DNA of 64,000 bases from Colwellia demingiae (GCF_007954275.1 NZ_VOLT01000005.1:124001-188000), one strand, 5' to 3'; positions 17,891 through 27,245 are shown, counted from the first letter of the stretch. Notes: generated from the letters alone by a model not told the origin. A program made the numbers and translations.

Positions 17891-18535
17891 TTACAGCTTT
17901 TCTGTTTTTAACATACCATAGCGGATCGCTAAATGTGTTAGCTCTACATCATTACTGACATCAAGTTTTTCAAACATTCGATAACGATAACTGTTAATAG
18001 TTTTAGTGCTCAAATTTAGATGCTCTGAGATAGCAGGCACTTTATCACCACGCGTTATCATGATCATAATTTGTAATTCTCGATCGGATAACGTATTAAA
18101 ATGGTTATCTTCAACCGATTTAAACTGGTTCAATGCCATTTTTTGGGCAATATCAGAAGGGAGGTAACGTTGACCACTGTGAACAGCACGAATAGCATTA
18201 ACCATTTCATCTGGGCCCGCGTCTTTGGTTAAATACCCAGCGGCCCCCATCTGCATTACCTTACTGGGGAACGGATCTTCGGTATGCGCGGTTAAAACTA
18301 TAATTTTAACACCGGGTGCAAAACGTAAAATTTTCTTGGTAGCCTCAAGTCCACCCATACCTGGCATATCCATATCCATGAGTAAAACATCAGGTTCATC
18401 TTTTCGGCAGAACTTAATGGCTTCTTCACCTGTTTCACATTCGCCGACAACCTTCAACCCTTTAACGCTCGTTAAAATTTTATTAATACCGACACGTACA
18501 AGGTGGTGATCATCAACCAATAAAACATTTATCAC
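17891..18535 (-). CDS. uvrY: LuxR/NarL-family response regulator (UvrY/GacA type)
   Basis: A 214-residue response regulator. The receiver domain has acidic residues in VLLVDDHHLVR, the phospho-acceptor D in DVLLMDMDMPGMGG and the conserved K in YLTKDAG. The C-terminal LuxR helix-turn-helix is present (LSDRELQIMIMITRGDKVPAISEHLNLSTKTINSYRYRMFEKL). This is the partner of BarA/GacS, activating CsrB/CsrC small RNAs in relatives. The frame can be extended to a TTG at 18544, but AAGG abuts that codon. The GTG at 18535 has AAGG nine bases upstream and gives the canonical start MINVLLVDDH, so I chose it. Confidence 0.93.
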   Translation of the reverse strand: MINVLLVDDHHLVRVGINKILTSVKGLKVVGECETGEEAIKFCRKDEPDVLLMDMDMPGMGGLEATKKILRFAPGVKIIVLTAHTEDPFPSKVMQMGAAGYLTKDAGPDEMVNAIRAVHSGQRYLPSDIAQKMALNQFKSVEDNHFNTLSDRELQIMIMITRGDKVPAISEHLNLSTKTINSYRYRMFEKLDVSNDVELTHLAIRYGMLKTEKL

Positions 18536-18692
18536 GCAAGGCAACCTTAATTAGATATGAAAAACAGCAAGGGTATAGCTAAACCACTGACTATTCAATT
18601 GATTATTATAGAAAACTAATGCTATTAAGAGTTTACTAGTCTGGTGCTATGTAAAAAAACAAGTACTTGTAAGTTGTTTTTATTAACAACAA

Positions 18693-18974
18693 TTAGAGCT
18701 TATTATTTTTCAGCCAGTTATTTAATAAACCTATTTGCCCATTTTTATAAGCAGCATACGTTAGCCGCACTGCATTACTTAATATAACACTATCAGACCA
18801 GTTCGTTTGTTCACTAATAAGTTGATAACAATCTTTTGCTTCCGGTGACATATAGCCACGCATTTCCTGTAAACCACGCTCTTTTTGTCGTTCGCGATAG
18901 CGCTTTTGCTTCTCAGCGTTGCTCATGGCTACTTTTTTAGTAGGCAACTCGTTTGTTTGTTCGACGTTTTTCAT
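18693..18974 (-). CDS. Small basic protein, ribbon-helix-helix-like, unknown function
   Basis: A 93-residue protein I do not recognise by name. The segment NAEKQKRYRERQKERGLQEM resembles the basic QKRYRER..KxxGL run found before the strand of some ribbon-helix-helix regulators. The rest (SPEAKDCYQLISEQTNWSDSVILSNAVRLTYAAYKNG) could form the following helices. It stands alone between uvrY and a MITE-like element. A DNA-binding role is inference only. Confidence 0.55.
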   Translation of the reverse strand: MKNVEQTNELPTKKVAMSNAEKQKRYRERQKERGLQEMRGYMSPEAKDCYQLISEQTNWSDSVILSNAVRLTYAAYKNGQIGLLNNWLKNNKL

Positions 18975-19055
18975 AACAGCTTGGTTTATTTCTAGTTACA
19001 TAGACCTATAATTACGTATAACGGCAGCAGAATCAAGAGATGAAATAAATTTGAT

Positions 19056-19326
19056 ATAATACCAATTACACTAATAAATTGATCAGCTTAGAGTTATGTT
19101 AGCGAGCTTAGAACAAGAAGAATTACTTAAACATAGTTATTCTATATTTCTTTAATTTTGAGCCGTTATTAGTTTGCTAATAAACTCCCAAAGGGCGATT
19201 TTAAAAGGCTTACATGCATCGTTATTAATTTCGACAAGGGAATAACCATTCTCTTCAATCAATGCCTTGCCTCTAAGCCTTTTAATTATCGCTAAGTGGT
19301 CAATTAATTAATGTACTTGGTATAAG
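19056..19326. mobile_element. MITE-like element with imperfect terminal inverted repeats
   Basis: The left end (from about 19056) reads TACCAATTACACTAATAAAT then TGATCA. The right end reads, in reverse complement, TACCAAGTACATTAATTAAT then TGACCA, an imperfect inverted repeat of about 30-35 bp. The 271-nt interval has no coding frame of note. Inside, AAAAGGCTTA (about 19202) and TAAGCCTTTTAA (about 19275) make a second inverted repeat. Size, ends and lack of coding fit a miniature inverted-repeat element. It ends about 37 nt before the FabR-like palindrome upstream of fabA. Confidence 0.6.
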
Positions 19327-19362
19327 ACACTTTTTTTAAATATTTAACTGTTCAGAGTTGTT

Positions 19363-19382
19363 TAGTGTACAAGCGTACGCTA
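19363..19382. promoter_or_regulatory. FabR-type palindrome upstream of fabA
   Basis: TAGTGTACAAGCGTACGCTA is a near-perfect palindrome: TAGTGTAC pairs with GTACGCTA with one mismatch. The AGYGTAC...GTACGCT pattern resembles the FabR operator known in front of fabA and fabB of enterobacteria and vibrios. It lies 41 nt before the fabA start, the right place for repression in response to unsaturated acyl thioesters. The match is from memory of the family motif. Confidence 0.5.
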
Positions 19383-19422
19383 AAGTAGTCTCCTAAAATT
19401 TATTATCGGATTTCAGCTTATT

Positions 19423-19944
19423 ATGGCTATGCCACAACAAAACTCATACAGTAAAGAAGATCTAGTAAAAGCAGGCACTGGGGAATTATTTGGTGAAGGT
19501 AATTCACAGCTTCCCTCTGATAACATGCTGATGATGGATCGCATAATCACCATCTCTGAAGAAGGCGGTGAAAATGGTAAAGGCTTCATCTTAGCAGAAT
19601 TAGATATTACACCTGACCTATGGTTTTTTGATTGTCACTTTAAGGGTGACCCGGTAATGCCTGGTTGTTTAGGCTTAGATGCTATGTGGCAACTTGTTGG
19701 GTTTTTCTTAGCTTGGACTGGTGGTCCAGGTAAAGGTCGTGCTTTAGGTGTAGGTGAAGTTAAATTTACCGGTCAGATATTACCGACAGCAAAGAAAGTT
19801 ACTTTCAAAATAGACTTTAAGCGTGTTATCAAACGTAAACTATACATGGGTCTTGCTGACGGTAGTGTTAGTGTTGACGGACGTGAAATATACACAGCTA
19901 AAGATCTTAAAGTAGGTTTATTTACTGATACAAGTAAGTTCTAA
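19423..19944 (+). CDS. fabA: 3-hydroxydecanoyl-ACP dehydratase/isomerase
   Basis: A 173-residue enzyme, close to E. coli FabA (172). It dehydrates 3-hydroxydecanoyl-ACP and isomerises trans-2 to cis-3-decenoyl-ACP, the entry to unsaturated fatty acids. The active-site segment [15 protein letters not shown] then [10 protein letters not shown] carries the catalytic His (H72) and Asp (D86). It is cytoplasmic and acts as a hot-dog-fold dimer. A FabR-like palindrome precedes it, and a strong hairpin at 20017 follows. The convergent rmf neighbour matches the conserved fabA/rmf adjacency of gammaproteobacteria. Confidence 0.98.
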   Translation: MAMPQQNSYSKEDLVKAGTGELFGEGNSQLPSDNMLMMDRIITISEEGGENGKGFILAELDITPDLWFFDCHFKGDPVMPGCLGLDAMWQLVGFFLAWTGGPGKGRALGVGEVKFTGQILPTAKKVTFKIDFKRVIKRKLYMGLADGSVSVDGREIYTAKDLKVGLFTDTSKF

Positions 19945-20016
19945 AGTAGCTTTGCCGTTATTTTAGTAAAGTATTAATTCACTGCTAATAAATACTTACG
20001 CTATAAGTTTAGATCG

Positions 20017-20045
20017 AAAAGCCCAGCAATTTGCTGGGCTTTTTA
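20017..20045. terminator. Bidirectional Rho-independent terminator between fabA and rmf
   Basis: AAAAGCCCAGCAA pairs with TTGCTGGGCTTTT around a one-base centre, flanked by A and T runs on the two sides. It serves fabA on the plus strand and rmf on the minus strand. Confidence 0.9.
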
Positions 20046-20102
20046 ATAGATTCAAATGGGTTAAAATATTATTGAACTGTTCTTGGTATAACAAGTAATT
20101 GT

Positions 20103-20279
20103 TTATTTAAACAGCCCCTGTTGTTTATCCTCTATGGCTTCTCGCCATCCGCCAAGCCACTGTGACTTTATTGCATCAATTTGGTATGGGCAATGTTCCT
20201 TAGAACGACCAGATATACCTGCTTGGTAACCTCTTGTATGTGCCCTACTTTGGCGATCGCGTTTTTGCCGCTTCATCAT
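20103..20279 (-). CDS. rmf: Ribosome modulation factor
   Basis: A 58-residue basic protein beginning MMKRQKRDRQSRAHTRGYQA and continuing GISGRSKEHCPYQ...SQWLGGWREA, almost the E. coli RMF pattern (MKRQKRDR, RGYQAG, CPYQ, WLGGWREA). RMF dimerises 70S ribosomes into inactive 100S particles in stationary phase. The open frame extends 27 codons further upstream, but AAGGAG lies nine bases before the ATG at 20279 and family length agrees, so the longer start is rejected. The ATG at 20276 is an alternative. Confidence 0.95.
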   Translation of the reverse strand: MMKRQKRDRQSRAHTRGYQAGISGRSKEHCPYQIDAIKSQWLGGWREAIEDKQQGLFK

Positions 20280-20444
20280 AAATACACGCTCCTTGGTTGT
20301 TCTTAACAGAGACATCAATATCAGTTTTAATAATAAATAATTATTCAAAAGAAAAATCATTCATCAAATAGATATTGCCCAATTTCACTAAGCATAGTTC
20401 AAAAAAGTTGAAATACAATGAATTTCAACGTCAAATTTTAGACA

Positions 20445-20475
20445 TAAAAAAAGCACTCAATGGTGCTTTTTTTTT
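20445..20475 (-). terminator. Terminator of the DUF3466 gene
   Basis: AAAAAAAGCAC and GTGCTTTTTTTTT form a stem with a 6-nt loop and long A/T tails, 49 nt after the end of the minus-strand gene at 20524. Confidence 0.85.
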
Positions 20476-20523
20476 ATGCTTAACTATCAATAATTAAGCT
20501 ATTAAATTTGCTCTTTGCAAAAA

Positions 20524-22365
20524 TTAACGATTAAAAATTCTTCGGCGAAGACCCAATAAACTAAACAAGGCTAATATAGCAATACTGCCAATACTTGCTC
20601 CTTGTCTTTCTACTTTCTCTTCAACCGCAGCACAATCATCAATCACACCTTTAGGAATTGGCTTAAGTAAGACTGCTCTTACAACATCAATTCTTACTGC
20701 ATTACCACTTTCATCAAGTATTAACTCACCTTTAGCATCGTAACTATCGGACTTGATAACGGCAGTAGCGGATATTAACCCTTCATCGTTAATATCACTG
20801 GCGTTAAGAACATTATATTCAGAATTACATTCTAGCAGTGTATTCACATCTATGATTACTGGTGAATCATTTGAAGTATCATACAAAAAACCAGCAGTAC
20901 GGCGAGGATTATTTGTACTATCATTATGGCTTTCTATTTCTGCCTCACCGACAATAATACCGGTTGAATTGACTGCAAAAGCAGTACTCTTCGAGGTAGT
21001 AAAGAAATCTTTTGGCGTGATAAGCTTCATTTCACTTTCAGGAACAGTGGTATCAACATAAAAAAACTTTTTAACAGAAGTACTAATGTCATGGGTATAA
21101 CCAACAGCCAAACCATTGTCATTAATATCTAATGCTCTAGAAAATGAAAAAACTGAGTTGGTATTAAATCTATAATGTAACTGATTAAAATCAAAAACAA
21201 CTTTATTACCCAATTCATCCTCTTTGAATATTACCGCATAAGAGCCGCTCAATGGCTGAGTTGATGTAGGGGTGGTAACATCATTAGCATCCCAACCATG
21301 GGCATAGCCGACAGCTACTCCACTATTATTAATCGCAAGCGCTTGGCTAGAAAAAGCTCTAGTATCGTCAACATGAGGGGTAACTAACAAACCCAACTGC
21401 TCTGCTTCTACAACGTTATCAGCCGATAATGTTGCCTTAAATGCTTGGATATAATACATACCACTTTGAACTTTCTGTACACAAATTTCATAAGGAATAT
21501 CATCTACAAGACCAGGATCGGCACAACCACCAGTTTCATCCAGTACATACTCTTCTCTAAGTTCACTCAACTTATAACTACTATAACCAACAGCACTGCC
21601 ATTTTCATTCATATCAAAAACAGCTGAAATACCACCACCATATCGAGTTTCAATAGGAAGGACTGGGTAAATTGTCACGCCATTATCAGGAGAAAAGAAT
21701 CCTCGTTGTCCGTGTTCTCTGACCCAATGGGTATGGAGATTACCAGAACTATCAGTAAATTCCGGCATTGCTAAATAAGGCGCCGATGCCGTACCAAAAG
21801 CGATATTGCTATCGGTGACGCCTTCAATAACATCAATTGTTGAACGGGTAATTACGCTTGCTGCGCTATATGTTCCGTCAAATCCAGTATCAAATATTCG
21901 TATTTCACTACTTTGGCTGCCATCACCTAGATTAGTCATGGCCGCAGTATCACCAACTATTTGATATTCAAAATTTGGGTTTTGCGATGATGAATTTCTA
22001 TCTTGTAGGAATAACTTGGTCCAAGCTAAGTCATTAGCTGTTGGATTTCCAGCCTTTAACGCCTCAAAATCTTCAATTTCATCCAAACCAAATTGGTAGT
22101 CATGAAATTGCAAAGCAAAGCTTCTTATACTATTAAAATCAGTTTCACTTAAGTGTTCAAACTGCACTGGAAAATTATAGATATTAGTACCAGAAACAGC
22201 CATAACCCCTTGGATATTTTGTTTCTTACCGTAAGTATACTCAAGGTTTTCTGCATTACCTTTGTCGACTACTTCATAAGTAGCAGCGTGGCTGAAATTA
22301 AGGAAACCGACGCTTAAAGCACTGGTAACTCCTAACGCCAATATATTTTTTGCAAATTGCTTCAT
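20524..22365 (-). CDS. DUF3466-family exported protein
   Basis: A 613-residue protein with a clear signal peptide (MKQFAKNILALGVTSALSVG then ...NFSHAA). The body carries repeated short units of the type AVGYSSYKL, GVAVGYAHG, GLAVGYTHD and GIIVGEAEI, each preceded by an asparagine-rich DINDNG-type stretch. This is the repeat style of the DUF3466/HAF-like extracellular proteins of Shewanella and Vibrio. The C-terminus GASIGSIAILALFSLLGLRRR is small-residue-rich, then hydrophobic, then Arg-rich, resembling a GlyGly-CTERM sorting tail. Location is probably cell surface; function is unknown. Position between uup and rmf is conserved in relatives (established for Shewanella, from memory). Confidence 0.75.
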   Translation of the reverse strand: MKQFAKNILALGVTSALSVGFLNFSHAATYEVVDKGNAENLEYTYGKKQNIQGVMAVSGTNIYNFPVQFEHLSETDFNSIRSFALQFHDYQFGLDEIEDFEALKAGNPTANDLAWTKLFLQDRNSSSQNPNFEYQIVGDTAAMTNLGDGSQSSEIRIFDTGFDGTYSAASVITRSTIDVIEGVTDSNIAFGTASAPYLAMPEFTDSSGNLHTHWVREHGQRGFFSPDNGVTIYPVLPIETRYGGGISAVFDMNENGSAVGYSSYKLSELREEYVLDETGGCADPGLVDDIPYEICVQKVQSGMYYIQAFKATLSADNVVEAEQLGLLVTPHVDDTRAFSSQALAINNSGVAVGYAHGWDANDVTTPTSTQPLSGSYAVIFKEDELGNKVVFDFNQLHYRFNTNSVFSFSRALDINDNGLAVGYTHDISTSVKKFFYVDTTVPESEMKLITPKDFFTTSKSTAFAVNSTGIIVGEAEIESHNDSTNNPRRTAGFLYDTSNDSPVIIDVNTLLECNSEYNVLNASDINDEGLISATAVIKSDSYDAKGELILDESGNAVRIDVVRAVLLKPIPKGVIDDCAAVEEKVERQGASIGSIAILALFSLLGLRRRIFNR

Positions 22366-22455
22366 TCTACTTGCTTACTCTTTAAGGTTATCTGCTTAAT
22401 TCGTTTACGTTAAACGAATTAAAGGCTGTTATTTAGGACTACAATTAGTTTACTA

Positions 22456-24393
22456 CTATTGATCATCGAGTTCTTGCCATCTAGCATAAACGATCTCAAG
22501 GTTGGACTCACTTTCTGCCAACTGGTTCAAAACTTTTTGCGTTGTTTTATCATCTTTGCTAAAAAAATCAGCATCATTAACTTGTGCTTGCAGTGAATCA
22601 ATCAATTTTTCTAATTCATCAATTTTTTCAGGCAACATTTCAAGTTCACGTGCGTCTTTAAATGATAGCTTTTTCTTTTTCACTTTAGGCTCTGTCGAAC
22701 CGTTGCTTTGAGCAGAAGTAGCGCTGTTTTTAGTCTGCTTTTCTTGATTGCTTTTTTCTTGTACACCTTCTGCCATATTTTGACGCTGTACCTTTTTTAA
22801 AGCAAGGTATTCATCTACATCATCATAGCCACCAACAATCTGATTTATCTGCCCTGTACCATCAAAATACAAGCAAGTATTCACACAGTTATTAACAAAA
22901 TCACGGTCATGGCTCACTAAAAGAACAGTTCCAGCATAATTTGCAACAACCTCTTCCAATAATTCTAATGTCTCGATATCAAGATCGTTCGTTGGTTCAT
23001 CGAGAATAAGTAAGTTACTAGGACGTAAAAATAATCGTGCAAGTAACAATCTATTTTTCTCTCCACCTGATAAAGCTCTTACCGGAGTACGGGCTCTCTT
23101 AGGACTGAACAAGAAGTCTTGTAGATAACCTAATACATGGCGAGAACGACCATTAACCATAACCTCTTGTTTACCTTCACCGACAATTTCTTGCACAGTT
23201 AGATTTAAGTCAAGGGCTTCGCGATGCTGATCAAAATAAGCAATATCTAAATTAACACCTGAACGCATTTTTCCGCTCGTTGCTGCTTGCTTTTCCATGA
23301 TGAGCTTAATTAAGGTTGATTTACCCGTACCATTAGCACCTATTAAGGCTAATCGATCATTACGAGAAATAAGTAGATTGAGGTTTTCAATCACTACATT
23401 ATCACCAAAGGCTACACTAACATCTTCAGCTTCAAAGACCAGCTTGCCAGAGCGATCACCTTGAGTAATATTCATGGTGCTTTGATTACGCACATCACGA
23501 CGAGCTGTACGTTCAAGACGAAGTTTTTCTAGCGAGCGAACTCGGCCTTCATTACGGGTACGACGGGCTTTAACCCCTTGACGGATCCATACTTCTTCTT
23601 CCGCTAATTTTTTATCAAATAGCGAGTTTTGTTGCTCTTCTACTTGTAAATCATGCTGTTTTTGTTCGATATACAAGTCATAATCACCCGGGTAGCTTTT
23701 CAATTTACCGCGGTCTAAATCTAAAATACGGGTAGATAGTCCACGGATAAACGCCCTATCATGGCTAATAAATATTATAGTGCCGGCAAAGTCCTTTAAG
23801 AATTGCTCTAGCCATAACACGCTTTCAATGTCTAAATGGTTAGTAGGCTCATCAAGCAATAAGATATCAGGGCTCGTAACAAGCGCTTTAGCCAACGCAA
23901 CTTTACGTAACCAACCACCAGATAAATCACAAATTCTTGCGTCTGCATCCAATGATAAAGTAGTCATTGCTTGGTCAATGCGCTGTTCATCTAGCCAAGC
24001 ATTCGCTTTTTCAAGCTCTTCTTGCACGTTTGCTAACTTGTTAAGATTTTTGTCACTTGGATCTTCGCCAATCAAGTGAATTAAGGCGTGATAACGACGG
24101 ATAAGTTCGGCGTTTTCTTTTACCCCTTCAGCAACGTAATCAAACACTGTGATATCAGATGATTCTGGTGGATCTTGTTCTAACATTGACATTTTCATGG
24201 TACTAGACTTTAAAATCTGACCATCGTCTAAACCTTGCAAGTCCATTAATATTTTCATTAAAGTAGACTTACCTGCACCATTACGCCCGACTAAACATAT
24301 GCGTTCGCCAGTTTGTACACTTAAATCTGCTTTGTTTAAAATCTTATCTTCGCCAAAGGCAAGCTCACCATTGGCTATTCTTAATAATTCCAT
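22456..24393 (-). CDS. uup: ABC-F ATPase Uup
   Basis: A 645-residue cytoplasmic ABC-F protein with two nucleotide-binding domains and no membrane segments. Domain 1 has Walker A GRNGAGKST (about residues 36-44), signature LSGGWLRK and Walker B ILLLDEPTNHLD. Domain 2 has GANGTGKST, LSGGEKNR and LLILDEPTNDLD. A basic linker lies between them, and a Lys/Glu-rich coiled-coil C-terminus (from about 570) is the Uup DNA-binding tail. Uup affects precise transposon excision and ribosome or replication-intermediate processing. It begins 22 nt after the glutaredoxin-like gene and probably shares its transcript. Confidence 0.95.
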   Translation of the reverse strand: MELLRIANGELAFGEDKILNKADLSVQTGERICLVGRNGAGKSTLMKILMDLQGLDDGQILKSSTMKMSMLEQDPPESSDITVFDYVAEGVKENAELIRRYHALIHLIGEDPSDKNLNKLANVQEELEKANAWLDEQRIDQAMTTLSLDADARICDLSGGWLRKVALAKALVTSPDILLLDEPTNHLDIESVLWLEQFLKDFAGTIIFISHDRAFIRGLSTRILDLDRGKLKSYPGDYDLYIEQKQHDLQVEEQQNSLFDKKLAEEEVWIRQGVKARRTRNEGRVRSLEKLRLERTARRDVRNQSTMNITQGDRSGKLVFEAEDVSVAFGDNVVIENLNLLISRNDRLALIGANGTGKSTLIKLIMEKQAATSGKMRSGVNLDIAYFDQHREALDLNLTVQEIVGEGKQEVMVNGRSRHVLGYLQDFLFSPKRARTPVRALSGGEKNRLLLARLFLRPSNLLILDEPTNDLDIETLELLEEVVANYAGTVLLVSHDRDFVNNCVNTCLYFDGTGQINQIVGGYDDVDEYLALKKVQRQNMAEGVQEKSNQEKQTKNSATSAQSNGSTEPKVKKKKLSFKDARELEMLPEKIDELEKLIDSLQAQVNDADFFSKDDKTTQKVLNQLAESESNLEIVYARWQELDDQ

Positions 24394-24415
24394 AATTCCA
24401 TAATTCTTGTAATTG

Positions 24416-24679
24416 CTACAGGCTTAGTTGTTCAACTTGCGCTTGGGTAAATGGCCAAAACAGTTTCGTATTTTCACTGCTGTTTTGTGCTAACTTTTCG
24501 AGTACGGGAATGTGTACACCATACAACTCGACCAGTGTTTTCGTTTCATGGTCAACATTTTCTTGTTCAATAATATCAACTTGCGTTAACTGCTCAACAG
24601 GCAATACCGTTAAACAAATGGCTAACGCTTGTTCACATAAATGACAGCCATCGCTACCATACAAATTATACTTATTCAT
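24416..24679 (-). CDS. Glutaredoxin-like protein (DUF836 family)
   Basis: An 87-residue thioredoxin-fold protein with the redox motif CHLC in YGSDGCHLCEQAL, followed by VDI and VPVL-type strand patterns (YGVHIPVLEKL). It is shorter than classical thioredoxins and fits the DUF836 group found between rlmL and uup. It is likely a small cytoplasmic thiol protein of unknown partner. It starts 17 nt after rlmL and ends 22 nt before uup. Confidence 0.8.
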   Translation of the reverse strand: MNKYNLYGSDGCHLCEQALAICLTVLPVEQLTQVDIIEQENVDHETKTLVELYGVHIPVLEKLAQNSSENTKLFWPFTQAQVEQLSL

Positions 24680-24696
24680 TATTGCTATCTACTTAC

Positions 24697-26844
24697 TTAT
24701 GTCGCTGTACGCTTAATAGACCAACTATTATGAATGTGCTTATTACGAGCGAAATCTTTATCACGCGTAACATCAGACATTGCTTCTGCAGTTAGGCCCA
24801 ATTCAACTAACGCTTCAAAATCTATCTTAAAGTTACGTTTGTTATTAGTGAAAAATATCTCACCACCTCTATTAAGTGATTTTAAAGCATCTGTGATTAA
24901 ATCAACATGATCTCTTTGTACATCAAAGCTATCTTCCATACGCTTTGAATTAGAAAATGTTGGTGGATCGATAAATATTATGTCAAATTTATTAACATTC
25001 TTTTTCAACCAATCTAAACAGTCTGCTTGAATAAATTGATATTTATGACCGTTCAACTTATTTAAAGCAAAGTTATCTTCTGCCCAATTTAAATAAGTAT
25101 TAGACATATCAACGGTAGTAATCGAAGCTGCGCCTTGTACCGCAGCTTGTACTGATACCGATCCCGTGTAGGCAAATAAATTAAGTAATGATTTACCTTG
25201 AGATTTCTTCGCAACTATTTGACGCGTTTTTCGGTGATCTAAAAACAAGCCTGTATCGAGGTAATCCCATAAGTTAATTTTAAACAAGGCGCCATGTTCA
25301 TTAATAGTCAGCGATTGTTTCGTTTTTTCTAATCGTTCATATTGATTAGCGCCTCTTTGCTTAGCGCGCGTTTTCAAAATCACTTTATCTCTTGGAATAT
25401 CTAATACCTTCGGCGCCCAATAAATAACTTCTTGCAGACGTTTTTGCGCTTTATCTTCTTCAATAGTTTTTGGCGCGGCGTACTCTTGTATCACTAAGTA
25501 CTCACCGTAAAGATCAATGGCAACATTATATTCTGGAATATCACCATCATATAAACGGTATGCTTCAATTTTATTTGATTTCAACCAGCCCTTTAAATTT
25601 TTACGATTTTTCTTTAAACGGTTAGCAAACGCGCTATCTTCTTCAGCAAAGTCAGATTGCGGATTTAACACATCTTTTGCCGTTTGCTTTGCATCAAGAT
25701 TATATAAAGCTAATTGACAATCTAACGGACCATTTTTAAATTTGTAACGCTTAAAACTCGACAGTTTCAACATAGAAAGCAAATCAACATTCGCCGTTAA
25801 TATGGCAATACGCCAATCTTTAAACTGTGTTTTAAGTTTTTGACCGAATAAAACGAAGTTTTCTACTAACTCAGGTAATTCACCAATACGTTCACCATAA
25901 GGAGGGTTAAATAAAATGGTACCCGGCTGTCCAAAGGTATTATCCATGTCATTGGTGTTTTTACAGGTATACTCAATATATTGGTGTAATTGTGCATTAC
26001 GGGCATTTTGTTGCGCCGTTCTTATTACACGTTCATCTATATCGATACCAAAGACTTTCACTTTGAGGTTAGACATATTTTCTTCAGAGCTGTCTATCGC
26101 TAGCGTTAGTTGTTTTTGCCAAACAGCGTCATCATGAGATAACCAAGACTCAAAACCCCACGATTGTCGGTTAATAGCAGGTGCTTGCTTAGCTGCCATT
26201 GAAACCGCTTCAATCAAAATAGTGCCGGAACCACACATAGGATCAACCAATGGCTTGCTGGTATCATTTAACCAACCCGAACGTATTATCAATGCTGCGG
26301 CTAAGTTTTCTTTTAAAGGTGCTGCACCGCTGTGCTCACGATAGCCACGTTGGAATAAACCTCGGCCGGAAAAATCAAGAAAAATGGTAACATTATCTCT
26401 TAGCAAGCGAGCCTGAAAACTGATTTGTGGTGCTTTTTTATCAACATTAGGGCGTTCAAAGCCTTGTTCTCTAAATTGATCAACTATCGCATCTTTAATC
26501 GTTAAGCCACCAAACTGACTATTACGTATCTCTTCACTGTAACCAACAAAGTCGATGGCAAAGGTAGTCGTTGAGTTAAAGATATCTGGCCAGTTAATAC
26601 TACTAGCGGCTTTGAACAACTCATCTTTATCTTTCGATTCGCCTTCACCTATTTTGAGCATGATACGAGTAGCAAGACGAGTCCAAAGAGATATTTTATA
26701 TCCCAAAGCTAAAGAAGCTTGAAAATAAACGCCTTCTGGTTTTTGTATAACGTTAAATGCGCCGAGGCTTTTTATTTCATCGAACAGTAAAACTTCAATC
26801 CCTGGAGAGGTTAAAGCTAAAAATTGTTGCGTGGATTCTTTCAT
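24697..26844 (-). CDS. rlmL: Bifunctional 23S rRNA methyltransferase RlmKL
   Basis: A 715-residue fusion (E. coli 702). A THUMP domain occupies about residues 45-155. The first methyltransferase has PMCGSGTILIEA and the catalytic NPPYGER, and makes m2G2445. The second has FAYTGSVSVQAA and DPPTFSNSKRM, and makes m7G2069 (E. coli numbering). The frame extends 22 codons upstream, but that part lacks family similarity. The ATG at 26844 gives MKESTQQFLALTSPGIE, typical of the family, with GGAAAG upstream. It is a cytoplasmic enzyme acting on the 50S precursor and heads the rlmL, glutaredoxin-like, uup run. Confidence 0.96.
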   Translation of the reverse strand: MKESTQQFLALTSPGIEVLLFDEIKSLGAFNVIQKPEGVYFQASLALGYKISLWTRLATRIMLKIGEGESKDKDELFKAASSINWPDIFNSTTTFAIDFVGYSEEIRNSQFGGLTIKDAIVDQFREQGFERPNVDKKAPQISFQARLLRDNVTIFLDFSGRGLFQRGYREHSGAAPLKENLAAALIIRSGWLNDTSKPLVDPMCGSGTILIEAVSMAAKQAPAINRQSWGFESWLSHDDAVWQKQLTLAIDSSEENMSNLKVKVFGIDIDERVIRTAQQNARNAQLHQYIEYTCKNTNDMDNTFGQPGTILFNPPYGERIGELPELVENFVLFGQKLKTQFKDWRIAILTANVDLLSMLKLSSFKRYKFKNGPLDCQLALYNLDAKQTAKDVLNPQSDFAEEDSAFANRLKKNRKNLKGWLKSNKIEAYRLYDGDIPEYNVAIDLYGEYLVIQEYAAPKTIEEDKAQKRLQEVIYWAPKVLDIPRDKVILKTRAKQRGANQYERLEKTKQSLTINEHGALFKINLWDYLDTGLFLDHRKTRQIVAKKSQGKSLLNLFAYTGSVSVQAAVQGAASITTVDMSNTYLNWAEDNFALNKLNGHKYQFIQADCLDWLKKNVNKFDIIFIDPPTFSNSKRMEDSFDVQRDHVDLITDALKSLNRGGEIFFTNNKRNFKIDFEALVELGLTAEAMSDVTRDKDFARNKHIHNSWSIKRTAT

Positions 26845-27004
26845 GGTGACTTTCCGGAGTAAGCAGCAGAGTAAACTATGGGCGCGATTATATACACAAA
26901 CGCAAAGCACATAAACAAAAGTTAACTTTAACTGTCCGAAACTGCCTGATTTTCACACGTAACGAATAACATTTATGCTAACGGTGTTTTTTTTATAAAA
27001 GCGC

Positions 27005-27033
27005 TTGCTTTATCGATGCTCTATCCTTACTAT
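27005..27033 (+). promoter_or_regulatory. Sigma-70-like promoter for the initiator-tRNA array
   Basis: TTGCTT (27005-27010), a 17-nt spacer and TACTAT (27028-27033), followed by ACGC. It lies about 110 nt upstream of the first tRNA. An inverted repeat CTTTCAG...CTGAAAG (27042-27067) falls in the leader. Confidence 0.55.
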
Positions 27034-27146
27034 ACGCATCGCTTTCAGGGAGTAACCTTTCTGAAAGAATCTTCTCGCAATAAGAAGTAAAATATTGTGG
27101 CTTGTTTAAGTAATCTCTAGCAATAGTAATATTTAAACCATTCGGA

Positions 27147-27223
<77 letters not shown>

Positions 27224-27245
27224 ACTTCGCTAAAGTATAAATAGC

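Noticed and set aside
20103..20360. 85-residue version of the rmf product
   Set aside because: The first 27 residues do not match RMF, and AAGGAG is placed for the ATG at 20279.
24697..26910. Longer rlmL start at 26910
   Set aside because: The extra 22 residues are Cys/Leu-rich and unlike the family; the ATG at 26844 gives the conserved N-terminus.
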